DNA from: Brienomyrus brachyistius
Taxonomy: Eukaryota; Chordata; Actinopteri; Osteoglossiformes; Mormyridae
Reading direction: 5' to 3'
Assembly: GCF_023856365.1 (NCBI RefSeq)
Contig: NW_026042821.1
Coordinates: 1 to 64,000, forward strand
DNA: 64,000 bases
This document shows positions 1 to 10,654 of the stretch, piece by piece. Under the pieces are notes generated by a model that was given only the letters and a program-made list of their open reading frames with translations, was not told where the DNA came from and searched no databases. Made by a program: the position numbers and the translations under genes. Numbering within the stretch: the first letter of the stretch is position 1; each line of letters opens with the position of its first letter.

Positions 1-866
1 CAACTGTCTTTTTGCAATACTGCAACTTCTGTTTAGAAGCTTTATGTCCAGTATTGTATAAATGCTGAAGCACAGTTAGGGTAGTTTCTTTGCAATGTTG
101 TTCTGAATCTGCTGCTATTAAGATATCATCCACGTATAGTAATACCTGACTATGTGATGGTATTTCACAGGTACTCATAGAGTATCTAAGGGCCATGGTA
201 TATACATGTGGACTTTCAGAAAATCCCTGAGGGAGTCTAGTATATGTATATTTTTTCCCTTTATAGGTAAATCCAAATAAATGTTGAGAATCAGGGTGCA
301 ATGGTACTGAGAAAAATGCATTACTAAGATCCACTACTGAGAAGTAGCTTTTATCAGGAGTCAATGAGTTGAGCAATAAGTGTGGGTTAGGCACGTCTGG
401 TGCTGCATGTTGCACTATGTTATTAACCGGTCTTAAATCCTGCACCATGCGCCATTTCCCTGTATGTCCCTTCTGGACTGGAAAGATAGGAGTGTTGCAA
501 GTGGCTTCAGGAGCCTCTCGCAATATTCCTGATGCTAACATGTCTTGCACTACAGGGGCTATACCTTTTTCTGCTTCAGGTTTTAATGGGTATTGCCTAA
601 CTACCGGACGGTGTTCTGATTTCACAATTACTTTGTAAGGTGGAAACCCCTTTACCAGCCCTACATCAGTGGGGGAGGACGACCACAACCCTTCTGGGAG
701 GCGATCTAGATCTGGACATGATCCCTCCTCCAGGGTTGAAAAAATTTGTCAGGTTGGGTCCTTTAAGTGTGTGGTGGGAGTGGTTTGAACTCTCCATCCC
801 AAAGGAAACCGCCACACATTGTGTTTCTCATCATAGCTCCAACAGGAGCCAGATACGGGTTGGTAG
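1..866 (-). pseudogene. pol: Retroviral reverse transcriptase, N-terminal part, truncated by window edge
   Basis: RNA-dependent DNA polymerase region. On the minus strand the frame is open from about 748 to the window edge and carries the palm-domain sequence with the YVDD catalytic box near 127-138. LPQGF sits upstream near 220-240, and a VVDLSNAFFSVPL segment carrying the first catalytic aspartate lies near 310-350. Upstream of it an in-frame TGA at 749-751 separates a short pre-RT segment, and the frame differs from that of the protease. The YVDD box is intact, so the polymerase core decayed little in the visible part. The thumb, RNase H and integrase lie outside. Confidence 0.88.
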
Positions 867-1712
867 TCATTGTAACTGTGCATAGAATCTCGTAAGAACA
901 TCTCTACATCTCTCCACTGCCATCTGGGGTGGTTTTGAAAGAGATACGTGTGGTGTTCTCTCTCTAAATACAGCCTGTTGCTTGTTAGATAAAATGACTG
1001 AGGCTGCTGAAAACCCAGTGGTGGGGTTAACATACATATGTTGTAAGGTAATACAAGTGTCTTGGAGGGCATGAAACGTTTTGTCATAGACATAATCTGG
1101 TCCAAGGGTGTCTTTGTACCACATAGTGACGTGTAAGGCATCGTCAGGCATGAACTGGGCCTGTCTAGGGGACTGCTTTTCTCTAGTTTTCCGCAATAAT
1201 TCTCGTGTCTGTGCAGTTCCCCCTAGGTCCAGAGACCAGTAATATTGTGGTGTTGTGGTTCCTTGCACAACATAAGCTTCTTCATTTACGATTGCTTTCA
1301 TGCCAGTGGCTGTGGCAACCACGCTAATGCCCATTTGTACCATAAGGTCTCGGCCTAACAAGTTAACAGGACAAGAAGGGCTTATTAACACCTGTGCTTG
1401 ACATTCAAGTCCAGTTTCCTTATCTTTTACTGCAACTGGGTTTGTTAACTGATGTCTGTCTGTCTGACCTCCTGCCGTTTTTATATTTATGACTGATGAA
1501 GAATATGTGACTCCGGGAGGACTGGAGGTTAGGACAGTCCTACATGCTCCAGTGTCACACAGACATTCATATACTTTGCCGTTTATGACTAACTTCCGAC
1601 TTGGCAAGGTTTCCCACTGCCTTTCTGCTAATAACTGACACACTGCTTGTAAATCTATTTCCTTATCTAAAAGGTCTTGTAAAGTGACCTCCGTTTCCTT
1701 TCTTAAAATCAC
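867..1712 (-). pseudogene. pro: Retroviral protease plus linker domain with paired HxT/HxS motifs
   Basis: An aspartic protease of the retropepsin family: catalytic DTG at residues 53-55 of the ORF (ending in GACRTV) and the helix signature LLGRDLM at 118-124. It is in frame with gag across the TGA at 1761-1763; the first methionine at 1712 is only a convenient start, and translation would enter by readthrough. After the protease comes about 100 residues not typical of pro, with HVT at 194-196 and HVS at 255-257, a spacing that recalls 2H phosphoesterases. The frame closes at 867 and RT lies in another frame, so pol is broken, or shifted, here. Confidence 0.85.
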
Positions 1713-1760
1713 CTCTGTTTTGCCTCGGATGGTGTCGGTAACAGGGGCCTCCGAGGGGGG

Positions 1761-3056
1761 TCATTGATCATTGTTTTCAATGGAGTTTGGGTTATATGGT
1801 TGTTTCCCTACTCTACAATTCCTAGCTAAGTGTCCAGGTTTCCTGCATGTCCAGCAAATGTTATCTTGCTGAGACGAATTCCTGTAATTGTTTCTGAAAA
1901 CACCTCTCCCCCTTCCTCGGCCTCTTGACCTTCCTCTGAATCCTCCCCTCCCCGGAGGATTCATTTGCACTAGCGCTACTACTTCTGAGGCGCTGAATAT
2001 TGTGTCTGTCTTTTCCTGTTTCTGCGCTTTCTGCGCGTGTTGAGCATATTATAGTGCTTGTTGGACTGAACCAGTATTCTGATGTACCCAATGTTTGTCA
2101 AGATATTTTCGCAATTCGGGCTTTAGGCCTGCGACAAAAGCTCGTTTTAGCTGTTGTTGGTACACTCCTACTGCCTCTTCATCAAATGGGATCCCTGAGT
2201 TTCCTCTAAATACAACTCTCATTCTATCCATAAAATCCTCAGGTTCCTCTCCATCTTTTTGTTTACATTGCGCTATTCGTCCATAGTCTGCGCGTCTTAC
2301 GAAGGCTGTCTCTACCCTGTTTCGCAAGTCTCGTAATGCTTGTATGAGTTCCTGCGAGTCATGTGCTAAGACTTCATCATTATTACCATGTCCTGTGAAG
2401 TCTCCCGCTACACGTCCCCATTTATGGGTAAACAACTGTCTGAGACATCTATACATTTCCCTGCCGTTCAAATGAAAACTACTTTGTAATTCTAGGATGG
2501 CAGTCCAAAACTCGGGTACCCCTTCTTCAACCGGGGGTATTCCTTTTAAAGCCGCTGTTCTATCCTCAGCGGTCCAGGGTCTATATACTAACATAGTTTC
2601 GGGTCCTGCATTATTTGGGCCTCGATTTGGATTTGCCACTTCTACGAGTGGACACACCAAATCATTCTCCCAGTCTTCCTGTTCTGTGTCATTTTTTGGA
2701 TGCCAGCGTACTTTACTTGTCTCCAGATCCTTTAACGGATACAGAGAAGGGTTAGACCCTCGGGTCATCATTCGAGATGATTCCCCTCCTCCTATTTGTC
2801 GTCTATTTACAGCTGGAACTGGTGCAGGCGCAATCATTGGAATTTGTGGGGGCAGTAAGGGAACTGGAGCGGCAGAAGATTTTGTTGCCGTCTCCTCATC
2901 TAGTGTAATTAAAGTCGCCTGTAATTTTTTCTCCTTATTTCCCTTTTTTTGCTGTCTTTTATTATCTCTTAATTTACTCTGTTCTAACCATGCATCAGAA
3001 AAAACATATTCTTTTTTTCTGTCTTTACCTTCTTTCTTATTGGTAGTCTGTAACAT
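1761..3056 (-). pseudogene. gag: Retroviral gag with CCHC zinc knuckle, interrupted
   Basis: Gag is the structural polyprotein. The first ORF (2052-3056, stop 2049-2051) has a basic, proline-rich N-terminal part and a capsid-like region with a major-homology-like stretch (EEPEDFMDRMR). After the TAA at 2049-2051 the same frame continues through an arginine/glycine-rich tract into one zinc knuckle of CX2CX4HX4C form (CWTCRKPGHLARNC) near 1811-1855. It ends at a TGA at 1761-1763. The distance between the two stops is a multiple of three, so a single substitution separates the capsid and nucleocapsid parts. One knuckle plus in-frame protease matches gamma/epsilon-type organisation. It is unlikely to make full-length product now. 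Confidence 0.88.
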
Positions 3057-3365
3057 CTCCAGTTTTAAGTTTCCCTGTAATTTTAATATATCTGGAGTGT
3101 GGAGTTTTCCTTCAAACCCATGTTTTTTTCCTCCATCTCTGACTACTTATTTGTCCTGATCCTGGCTTATATCCTTCCATAAACTTCTCATCTCCCTCTA
3201 GTTCCATTTGTTTACTTTGATTCTTCCCCATTGTTACCTTTTAATGGATACACTACAAAAAATAAAAAATCCTAAAAGCAAGTCTCTGGCATGAGACCTC
3301 AGGAGGACACTAACACGGCCTTCTACTGCTCCCTATTAGAGCAGCGGTGTTAGTTTTCAGGGATG

Positions 3366-3395
3366 AAACCCGTCCTTGATCCTTCAGTCACCAGT
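3366..3395 (-). other. Putative retroviral primer binding site region
   Basis: Directly inside the LTR the minus strand reads TA, then TGGTGACTGAAGG. A PBS is expected here and should start with TGG, the complement of a tRNA CCA end. I cannot assign the matching tRNA from memory. Confidence 0.45.
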
Positions 3396-3396
3396 A

Positions 3397-4161
3397 TGTT
3401 GTTGCTTTTAGGGTGGATCGTGTAGGTTAATCTAAAACCTATAAAAACACATCCACATACAACACTGTATATATTTCCAACAACGCCTACTTTCTCTCCC
3501 GGTTAATTTCGGCTAACCTCAACCACATGCATGTCTTGGCCACCTACTTATTTAGGTGCCGTATCTCTCACTTGGCCACCTACTCACTTAGGTGCCATAT
3601 CTCTCACCTGTATAGTGTGCTCTCTGATCCGTCACCGAGGTCCTTCAGACATCACCAGACGTCGAGCGCAGTTCTAACCACCGGCCTGATGACGAATTCA
3701 CATCACAGGTCTTTCTTGCACCCGACTTCGAGTGGCTGTCGACAGACTTCGGTGTCGCTTCTCTCGGCGTACTGGAGACGTCTTCGGGGTTCCTCGGATC
3801 CGGCTCGAAGGACCAAATTCTATGTTGGGGAAAGCGCCCGGCGTTTCCACCCCAACTCCACATTTATGAGACACACACAGGTTACAGTTTTACTTGCAAG
3901 GGTACCCACACTCTCTGCAATGCAAACTACAGCAGAATGTGTTACAAAGGGTGGTTCCCCTTGTCTTCTTTATTTATAGTCAATGGGGGGCGCAAGAGAG
4001 GGAAGTGAGATTCTTATCTAAGTAGGCAGCTGTTAACCACCTACTTAGAGTACAATAGCTAAGAGTATGTGGCTAGAAGATAAGAAATAACGTATACATA
4101 TATATTTACACTCATTGCTGATCATACAGAAATGATTAACAACTGTTTCTTCAACCTAACA
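3397..4161 (-). repeat. 5' LTR of the endogenous retrovirus
   Basis: The segment begins TGTTG and ends CTAACA on the plus strand, giving the TG...CA termini expected of an LTR. On the minus strand a TATA box (TATAAATAAAG) lies at about 3970-3979 with a CCATTGA element just upstream. The leader and gag follow immediately at lower coordinates. The outer boundary at 4161 is the best TG/CA choice; 4171 (CAAACA) is an alternative. No partner LTR is in the window to confirm the limits. Confidence 0.65.
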
Positions 4162-4229
4162 GTCCCAAACACTTTTCCTGCATCAAAAGTCAAACTAGTC
4201 CCTATTCCTGCCATGAAAGGTTCACATAA

Positions 4230-4550
4230 TGTCACCGATACCTGAACCAACCATGTTTATCAGAGGATGCCAACCCTTTGGCTGCAGCTTTCTCTGCACA
4301 CGCTGAGAGAGTCTTCAGTGTAGCAGGAAAAGATTTCAGGCCAGAAGATTGCAAATTAAATCATGAAACCTTTGAAGATATTATGCTGAATAAATGTAAT
4401 AATAATGAAAAATTAGCAATGTGTATTGGAATAAAGCATAATTGTATTTGCCATGACGTTTTGCTTTTCGCTGTAGTGCTATGGTTGAACGGAAAAACTT
4501 ACTTTTGTGTGCATAAGAAAATAAATAGGAGGAACTACGAAACCAAGTAA
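4230..4550 (+). pseudogene. hAT-family transposase C-terminal fragment
   Basis: The frame encodes a SEDANPLAAAFSAHAERVFSVAG segment followed by FRPE, closely resembling the C-terminal dimerisation region of hAT transposases and ZBED-type domesticated derivatives. Only this last portion is visible; no catalytic core, zinc finger or terminal inverted repeats were recognised nearby, and the ORF decays into low-complexity residues after about 4420. It is most likely a dead remnant between the retrovirus and the immune-receptor gene. Confidence 0.75.
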
Positions 4551-4560
4551 TTCCTTTTAC

Positions 4561-5126
4561 TATGTATACTTTTTCTTTAATGTTAAAAGATAGACAAACT
4601 AGTAATGGGCAAACAGCTCTTCGGCTCTTGAATTAAATTATGCAGGTACTACAGCAAAATGCTCAAAAATACCAAAACACATCAAGAGCTAAATATGCAA
4701 AAACAATAAATACCTTCCTGTGGAAAAGGGGCAACATAAACCAAATGTAAAGTCACGAAAATCATGAAAATATAAAGTACACTTTACACACTTCATTTCT
4801 TTGAATTGAAATTAATTATATTCATCTACCTTCATACATTAATACAAGACATTATATGATTATAATGTTTGTTATTATCATATAATTTTTATTTAGGTAT
4901 TATGTAGGTGCAGTTAATGTATAGTGTTACCTGATATATACTAATAAGCAGTAATACAATAAAAAGAGAGAAGAATGTCAGCTGTTCTCCAAGAAGTTAC
5001 TGATTTCTTGGATGGCTAGAAGAACATCGATTCAGTTCCCAAAAATCTGTAAGAACAATTTTTGAGGATCTGTATTTTCCATTGTTATTCTCAAAGGGCT
5101 GTCATCATGACTATTTTGCTTTTCAG
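4561..5126. other. AT-rich intergenic stretch
   Basis: AT-rich sequence with no recognisable coding or repeat structure. A signal-peptide exon for the receptor gene that follows would be expected here or further left, but none could be recognised. Confidence 0.4.
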
Positions 5127-6958
5127 GTAAAGACTCCAACAGCAGGACTGTGGTACAGCAGCCTGTGTCTGACACATTGCAGCCAGGAGACTCTGTGAGC
5201 CTGCAGTGTACGATAGAGACTGGGAGCTGTGCAGGAGAACACAGTGTTTACTGGTTCAGACATGGATCAGGAGAATCCCTTCCTGGAGTCATTTACAGCC
5301 ATGGAAACAGCAGTGATGAGTGTGAGAAGAGCCCTGAGGCTGGATCTCCTACACGGAGCTGCGTCTACAGCCTCCCCAAGGGGAACCTCAGCCTCTCCGA
5401 TGCTGGGACTTACTACTGCGCTGTGGCCATGTGTGGGGAGATGCTGTTTGGGAACGGCACATAGCTGGATATAGATGGTAACACCCAGTGTGGGGAGATG
5501 CTGTTTGGGAACGGCACACAGCTGGATATAGATGGTAGCACCCAGTGTGGAGAGTATATCTGCTTCAAAGTTTTATTTAGCTTATTCTGCTATTAAGACA
5601 TTTATTTCTTTTTTTAATGTAATGAATTTTCTAATTTAAGTGCTTAAATTAAATTACACAGATGTTAATTTAATAATTATCCATCCATCCATCCATTTTC
5701 CAAACCGCTTATCCTATTGGGTCGCGGGGGGTCCGGAGCCTAATTTAATAATTATTTCAAATATTAATATCCATCCATCCATCCATTTTCCAAACCGCTT
5801 ATCCTATTGGGTCGCGGGGGGTCCGGAGCCTAATTTAATAATTATTTCAAATATTAATATAAATTGTTAAAATACAAAATACTAGAAGTTCATGTTAAAA
5901 ATGGACTATTTACAAAACAACTGCTGTAATGTGTTATCGATTTGATCTTTAACTAATGTAATGTAAGCAAATGGGAAATGTGTCTCTATATCATTATGCT
6001 GAAATCTATCTCTTTGTTACAGGCTTTCAGAAGCTGCTGGATCCTCTTCACTCTGGCTTGCTGATAGTTTTATCTTGCAGCATTATTCTGAACGTTGCTC
6101 TCATTTGTATAAGATGTAAACTGACCTGTACACACTGTGCAGGTACGCTGCCCGGCTTTATGCACTCAGAAGGACAAAATGTAGATTTTAACAAATTATA
6201 GAAATATAAAATTGTTTTATGATAGATAACATTTTCATATTAAAACCACTCTTGCAGGTAATACAGTTTTAAAATCCATTATTAAATCTCACCTTATTTA
6301 TATAAACCTTTTTGTACTGTAAGATTTACATTTTTGTATTATATCTTTCATATTTTGCAAAATCTATTGAAATATACATGTTGCAATAAGTTGCATATCA
6401 ATAACTTTTATTACCAAGATCTCCTTTATAGCAATTTTATTATATATGATATATGAGAACAAATGACACGTATCCAAACATGCACACTTAAATTGACAGA
6501 AGTCATTTTTACTTTCATTTTTGAGACAAAAAGGATGTTGATTGCTTGAAAATTCGGAATGTTATCTGACCACGGTATGATACCGTGCGAAATTAAATAA
6601 TATATTGATGTGTTATATATTTTAAACAGATGAAAAGAACAGTGATATATCAAAAGTGGAATGGTCACGCAAGCAAGTATGTAATAAATATTTCAAATTA
6701 CAAATCGTCAGTAAAACAAATGAACCTCAGACTGATTTCCATCCTGGGATCAGCATTTTAAGTGCTATTTGTGAAAATAGGTAATAGCAAACCGATTTGA
6801 TCCATCCAATTCTGCCATCTTTGTCTCCACAGTGCCATGACGAGGACACACTGAATTACGCTGCCCTGAACCTTAAGAAGCCAAAACCCAGGAGACAGAA
6901 GAAAGACGGGAATAATGACACTCTGTATTCTGACCTCCGCTACAGAGATTATGAATAA
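5127..6958 (+). CDS. nitr: NITR-like inhibitory immune receptor, four exons visible, stop in J-like segment
   Basis: Likely a cell-surface receptor of cytotoxic cells, of the novel immune-type receptor family. Exons by GT-AG: 5127-5477 (Ig V domain), 6023-6142 (stalk and membrane segment), 6630-6676, 6833-6958. The V domain has both canonical cysteines (SLQCTI and DAGTYYCAV), the extra NITR-like cysteines (CEKS, RSCVYSL), WFR, and a J-like FGNGT. The tail carries one ITIM (LNYAAL) and an ITIM-like TLYSDL, so signalling should be inhibitory through SH2 phosphatases. Oddities: the V exon meets TAG at 5462-5464, just after FGNGT; the J-like end and its splice donor are duplicated as a 57-bp tandem; no leader exon is found. 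It may be a recent pseudogene or a soluble variant. Confidence 0.8.
5431..5555 (+). repeat. 57-bp tandem duplication of the J-like segment and splice donor
   Basis: GTGTGGGGAGATGCTG recurs at 5431 and 5488, with a shorter third start at 5545, period 57 (a multiple of three). Copy one reads GGCACATAGCTGG with an in-frame TAG; copy two reads GGCACACAGCTGG, which would encode glutamine. Each copy ends at a possible donor (GATG/GTAACA at 5477, GATG/GTAGCA at 5534). Confidence 0.9.
5676..5860 (-). repeat. SINE tail, two direct copies
   Basis: Two near-identical copies of a (CCAT)n, CCATTTTCCAAACCGCTTAT, GTCGCGGGGGGTCCGGAGCC block, separated by the same AT-rich spacer, lie in the first intron of the receptor gene. 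This is the 3' end of a common teleost SINE read in reverse, duplicated together with its flank (period about 90 bp). Confidence 0.8.
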
Positions 6959-6959
6959 A
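6953..6959 (+). promoter_or_regulatory. Polyadenylation signal overlapping the receptor stop codon
   Basis: The stop TAA is embedded in GAATAAAG, so an AATAAA signal overlaps the last codon. Whether it is used is unknown; a downstream signal would give a longer 3' UTR. Confidence 0.4.
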
Positions 6960-7539
6960 GATGCTTCTCATTCATGTCAGTCACACAGAGTGTTCAGGGT
7001 GTAGCTTTAATAATGTTCAGAGGAGGGCAGGGGAGCCAGTGCTTCTGAGACTGAATCACGGGATTTTACGGAGCACCGGTGCTGAGTTTGGTGTCAGTGT
7101 GTTTGGGGCGCATTTTTACTGGAAGTGCAAATGTTCAAGCCAGACTGGGGGCTGAGGGAGGGGGAGAGGGGAGCCACAGAGATTATTTCTTCATGGCATG
7201 GGGGGGAATAAGCGGCTTTAATGTTGTGGAAAGGCTGAGTTGCTGCAATCAGTTCTTTGATGTCACACATGCTTACTTGTCTCCCTTGTGTACCATGCTG
7301 AATGGTTTGGGGCAAACGCACAGGGACTGATCGATTATATTAAACAGATGAAAGAAACTGAATGAAAATTTCAAGTGTTCTTAAATTACGTTTTTCATTT
7401 AATTGTGTGTTCTGGATGTATTTTTGAGTATATACATGTACCTGTATATGTACCTGTATATATACCTGTGTCGTTAATAACGATGTGGATAATTAAGAAA
7501 GAGGAGTTTTGTTTCTTGCTCCCTGTCTTGTTACTTGGC

Positions 7540-7653
7540 TCACAAACATACACACACATAGACACACACACAAACATACACAGACACACAAACACACACA
7601 CACATAGACACACACACACACAAACACACATGCACACATGCACACACACACAC
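7540..7653. repeat. (CA)n microsatellite, impure
   Basis: About 110 bp of CA repeats interrupted by AT and AG. Flanking 6960-7540 and 7660-7880 show no gene beyond the receptor's probable 3' UTR. Confidence 0.9.
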
Positions 7654-7884
7654 TGCTACGGCTCTGTAAGAACACTACCATGCTCTTTTGTGTGAGTGGG
7701 GTGGGGGGTGTTAAATAAGATGAAAATGACAATGGCTGTACTTTTGTTATGTCAGTTGTGTTTCTATAGTCATTGTATCATATTCCACAAGCTTTTTATT
7801 CTACAAGATGTACAAGCCAGTCAGTGTATTCAGTGGGGTGTTCAGGAGTCATTAGGTTCTGAAAAATGTCTTGCATTTAAAACA

Positions 7885-8035
7885 TAATGTACTTTTGAAT
7901 ACTTAAGTATTTTTAGATGCAAATACTCCAGTACTTTAACTGAAGTAAAAAATTAACTGAAAAACTTTGAGTATTATTTGACGAGGAGTATCTATACTTA
8001 ACTCAAGTAGTGAAGTTGTGTACTTTGTCCACCTC
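7885..8035. repeat. Dispersed teleost repeat (TACTT/AAGTA-rich)
   Basis: ACTTAAGTATTTTTAGATGCAAATACTC...AGTGTACTTTGTCCACCTCTG matches a very common fish interspersed element recalled from other genomes; the class is uncertain. The following 8035-8985 holds no feature I can support. Confidence 0.55.
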
Positions 8036-8984
8036 TGTCCAAAAGTGACATACAGCTGTAAGCTGTTTGGGTTTGTTTGTCTGCTGAGTGCTTCTCTGCA
8101 GTGCTGCAGATGTTTCCACTGGTTAGATGCAGCTCAGGAAGACTGACCCACTGACTGCACTGTGCTGGACTCACTTTGCAAAGAGTAAAAACCACACAGA
8201 CAGAACAATATCTGCTTCTTGTAAGACCCTGTTTCCTCTCTACCTCACCCAGGTCACGCTTTCAAGTATTCAGCCTAAGTTATTTTATCCAAACAAGCCA
8301 CCATTATTATTCATGCAGCTGGACATTTGACTGGAGCACATGATTGCTACATATCACTACTGTACATGGAACGGAATGTACAGTTTTCACAACAGAACTT
8401 TAGAAAAGCAAAATTCTCATCAGTCCACATCTCTAACCACCACACATCCTAGGGCTCCCATTTATAATGGTACATTTTTGTTTTATTCACATTCTTTTTC
8501 ATCACACAGATAAACACCATCCATTAATCTTACAGCATGTATCCTGGTCAGGGTGATGGGGACGACACCACCTATATCGAGTGTGATTTAAGGCCAAGAC
8601 CTTAAAAGGGAGAGTCAAGACTGAGGCTTGTTACAAGAGCAGTGGGGCACAAAACAACAAACAACATCATTATGAATGTAAAATAAATGGATGTATATAT
8701 AAATATAGGGTAATAATAGAAACAAAAAATAAGAATATATTACATACAGAGGAATATTATAGGAATATTAAAATTAACTTATACACAATCCTTAACTTAT
8801 ACACAATCCTATTGCATGTAACATTATTGCTCATGTGCCAGATATTAGCCTCCCAAAGGAAGCTGCCACACAGGGCATAATGCACTGGCTCAATGCAACA
8901 CTGCACATCAGTGAATAAGGAGGAACAATATTGCAGATCAGCAGCAGATAGAAACTGTATCAGAAGACAGTGAACAGGGGAAAA

Positions 8985-9440
8985 GTTCAATGAGCAGAGT
9001 GCAGATTATAAAGCCTGACTGCTGTGGGGCCCAATGACCTGCGGTACCGTTCTGTCACACGCCGGGTGTCTGAGTCTCTTACTGAAGGAGCTGCCCTTAC
9101 GGGCCTCCATAGTCTGCTGGGGGGGTGAGAGGTGTCACATAAAATTGATGACAGCCTTGTTATCAGCCTGCTCTCATCCATCTACTCTACAGTGCCAAGG
9201 GACGCTCCTCCCTGATGATGAGAGGAGTCTAAGCATGTGGACATTTGGGATAATGTGAGTTCAGAACTGGATGGTCAGCTGTACGACTTCCAGTCTGTAG
9301 GCAGACTCATCACCTTCAGTTATGATGGCAAACACAGTAGTATCACCTGCAAAATTCAGGATCTTCACTGGAGCAGCAGTGATTTGTGTAGAAATTGAAG
9401 AGAAGAGGGAGAGCACAGAGCCTGGAGGAGCTCAGTGCTG
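8985..9440 (-). mobile_element. LINE fragment (reverse transcriptase and C-terminal region)
   Basis: On the minus strand, degraded reading frames give a GDTTVFAIITEGDESAYRLEV polymerase-motif remnant near 9270-9350 and a C-terminal AVRLYNLHS segment near 8990. The same non-LTR retrotransposon type occurs at 13.2-15.06 kb. Frameshifts are many. The interval 9440-10650 to its right holds nothing recognisable. Confidence 0.65.
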
Positions 9441-10654
9441 AGGGTCAGCGCGTCTGATGTGTGCTGTAAGCATACAGATGTCCTGCATTTGTGGAACATT
9501 TTGTTTGTGCTGCTGTTTATATGTGTTGTTGACGCTGCAGTCAGTAATTTTCCACTAGCAGTCTCACCTCTGCATTTTACAGGAAGACTGACCGACTGAG
9601 AGCAGGGTGTTTGTGTCTCTCTTCTCAGTGAGCGAAAACCACACAACCATCAGGTCCTCAGCTCAGGCCCACTGCTTCACTAGAAAAACCACAAAGGGTA
9701 TTTTTATCTAAAAGTGGGTGAGCAAGTGAGATGTTATTGACAGCATGAATTTGTCTACTAACATTTTAAATTCAAACCTAAAAAGCAGTATGTCCAGGAT
9801 GTCAGTAATTACATTTAGTCAGTATGAACAATTTGGGTGCAATAATATAGAATAATGTAGAATTTTGCATAATTCAGTTAATACCAGTAAGATACCGATC
9901 ATTAACACTATAAGGTCATGTTGCTGAATCTCATTGTTAAAGTTAAATGAATCTACGCATTTTTATACACACAAGACTGTGCTTAGTTCATCTTTCAGTC
10001 AAAATCACACAGTGAGGCAAATCTGACCATCTTAATTGTTTTTGCTTGTGTGGAATGGCATCCCATGCAGGCCTGTGCTCTGTGCTTCCTGGGACAGGTC
10101 CCACCCTCTCCAGACCCCGATGAGAATTAGTAGTCGCTGGATAAAAGATTGACAAAAGATAAAAATACAAAAGTCATTCTTGCTGTCTAACCTCTGATTA
10201 CTGCATGACATTTCTGATTTCTGATAACTGATAAGTAGAAAATATGTTTAGTCTCTTGCTTGGTGGTAAGAAAAAAGGAGAACCACAAAGAGCACAGTCA
10301 TTTTCAAGGTTATTTCTCACTGGTCAGTGTGAAAGGCTGCGTCATTAATATAACGCCGGGCTCAGCACAGTGACTGCACCTGCGCTGCACTGTAGAACAC
10401 AAGCCAGGCTGCAGACCATCAGCCCTGAAAGTTAAAACAGGACTCGTATGTGTGTCATGTGGTGTTTAATAAAAATTTACAGGACAGAACATAGTGGATT
10501 CAGTTTCCTTTGCTCTTACACTCCCAGTCCAAAGTGTGGCCACGACTGCTGTCAATGCATCTGTCTCTTTTTTCACCTTAATTTTTCACCTGTGTTATTC
10601 ACCTTAATATCAAAAGGCTCCAAAGCAGTACAGTAATGCAGAACAAATATTGTA

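Larger units (their letters stand above)
1..4161 (-). mobile_element. Endogenous retrovirus, 5' part, gamma/epsilon-like, degraded
   Basis: Reading the minus strand from 4161 downward gives LTR, leader, gag, protease and reverse transcriptase in retroviral order; the element runs off the left edge, so the rest of pol, env and the 3' LTR are outside. Gag, nucleocapsid and protease share one frame and are separated by stop codons, as in gamma- and epsilon-type retroviruses that read through a gag stop. Damage seen: an in-frame TAA inside gag (2049-2051), a frame change between protease and RT, and an in-frame TGA before the RT core (749-751). The element is therefore an old, non-functional copy. 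Target-site duplication cannot be tested because the other end is absent. Confidence 0.9.

Noticed and set aside
2497..3159. 220-residue ORF on the plus strand
   Set aside because: Antisense shadow of retroviral gag.
7395..7732. ORFs rich in Val/Cys and Thr/His on both strands
   Set aside because: They are translations of the CA microsatellite.
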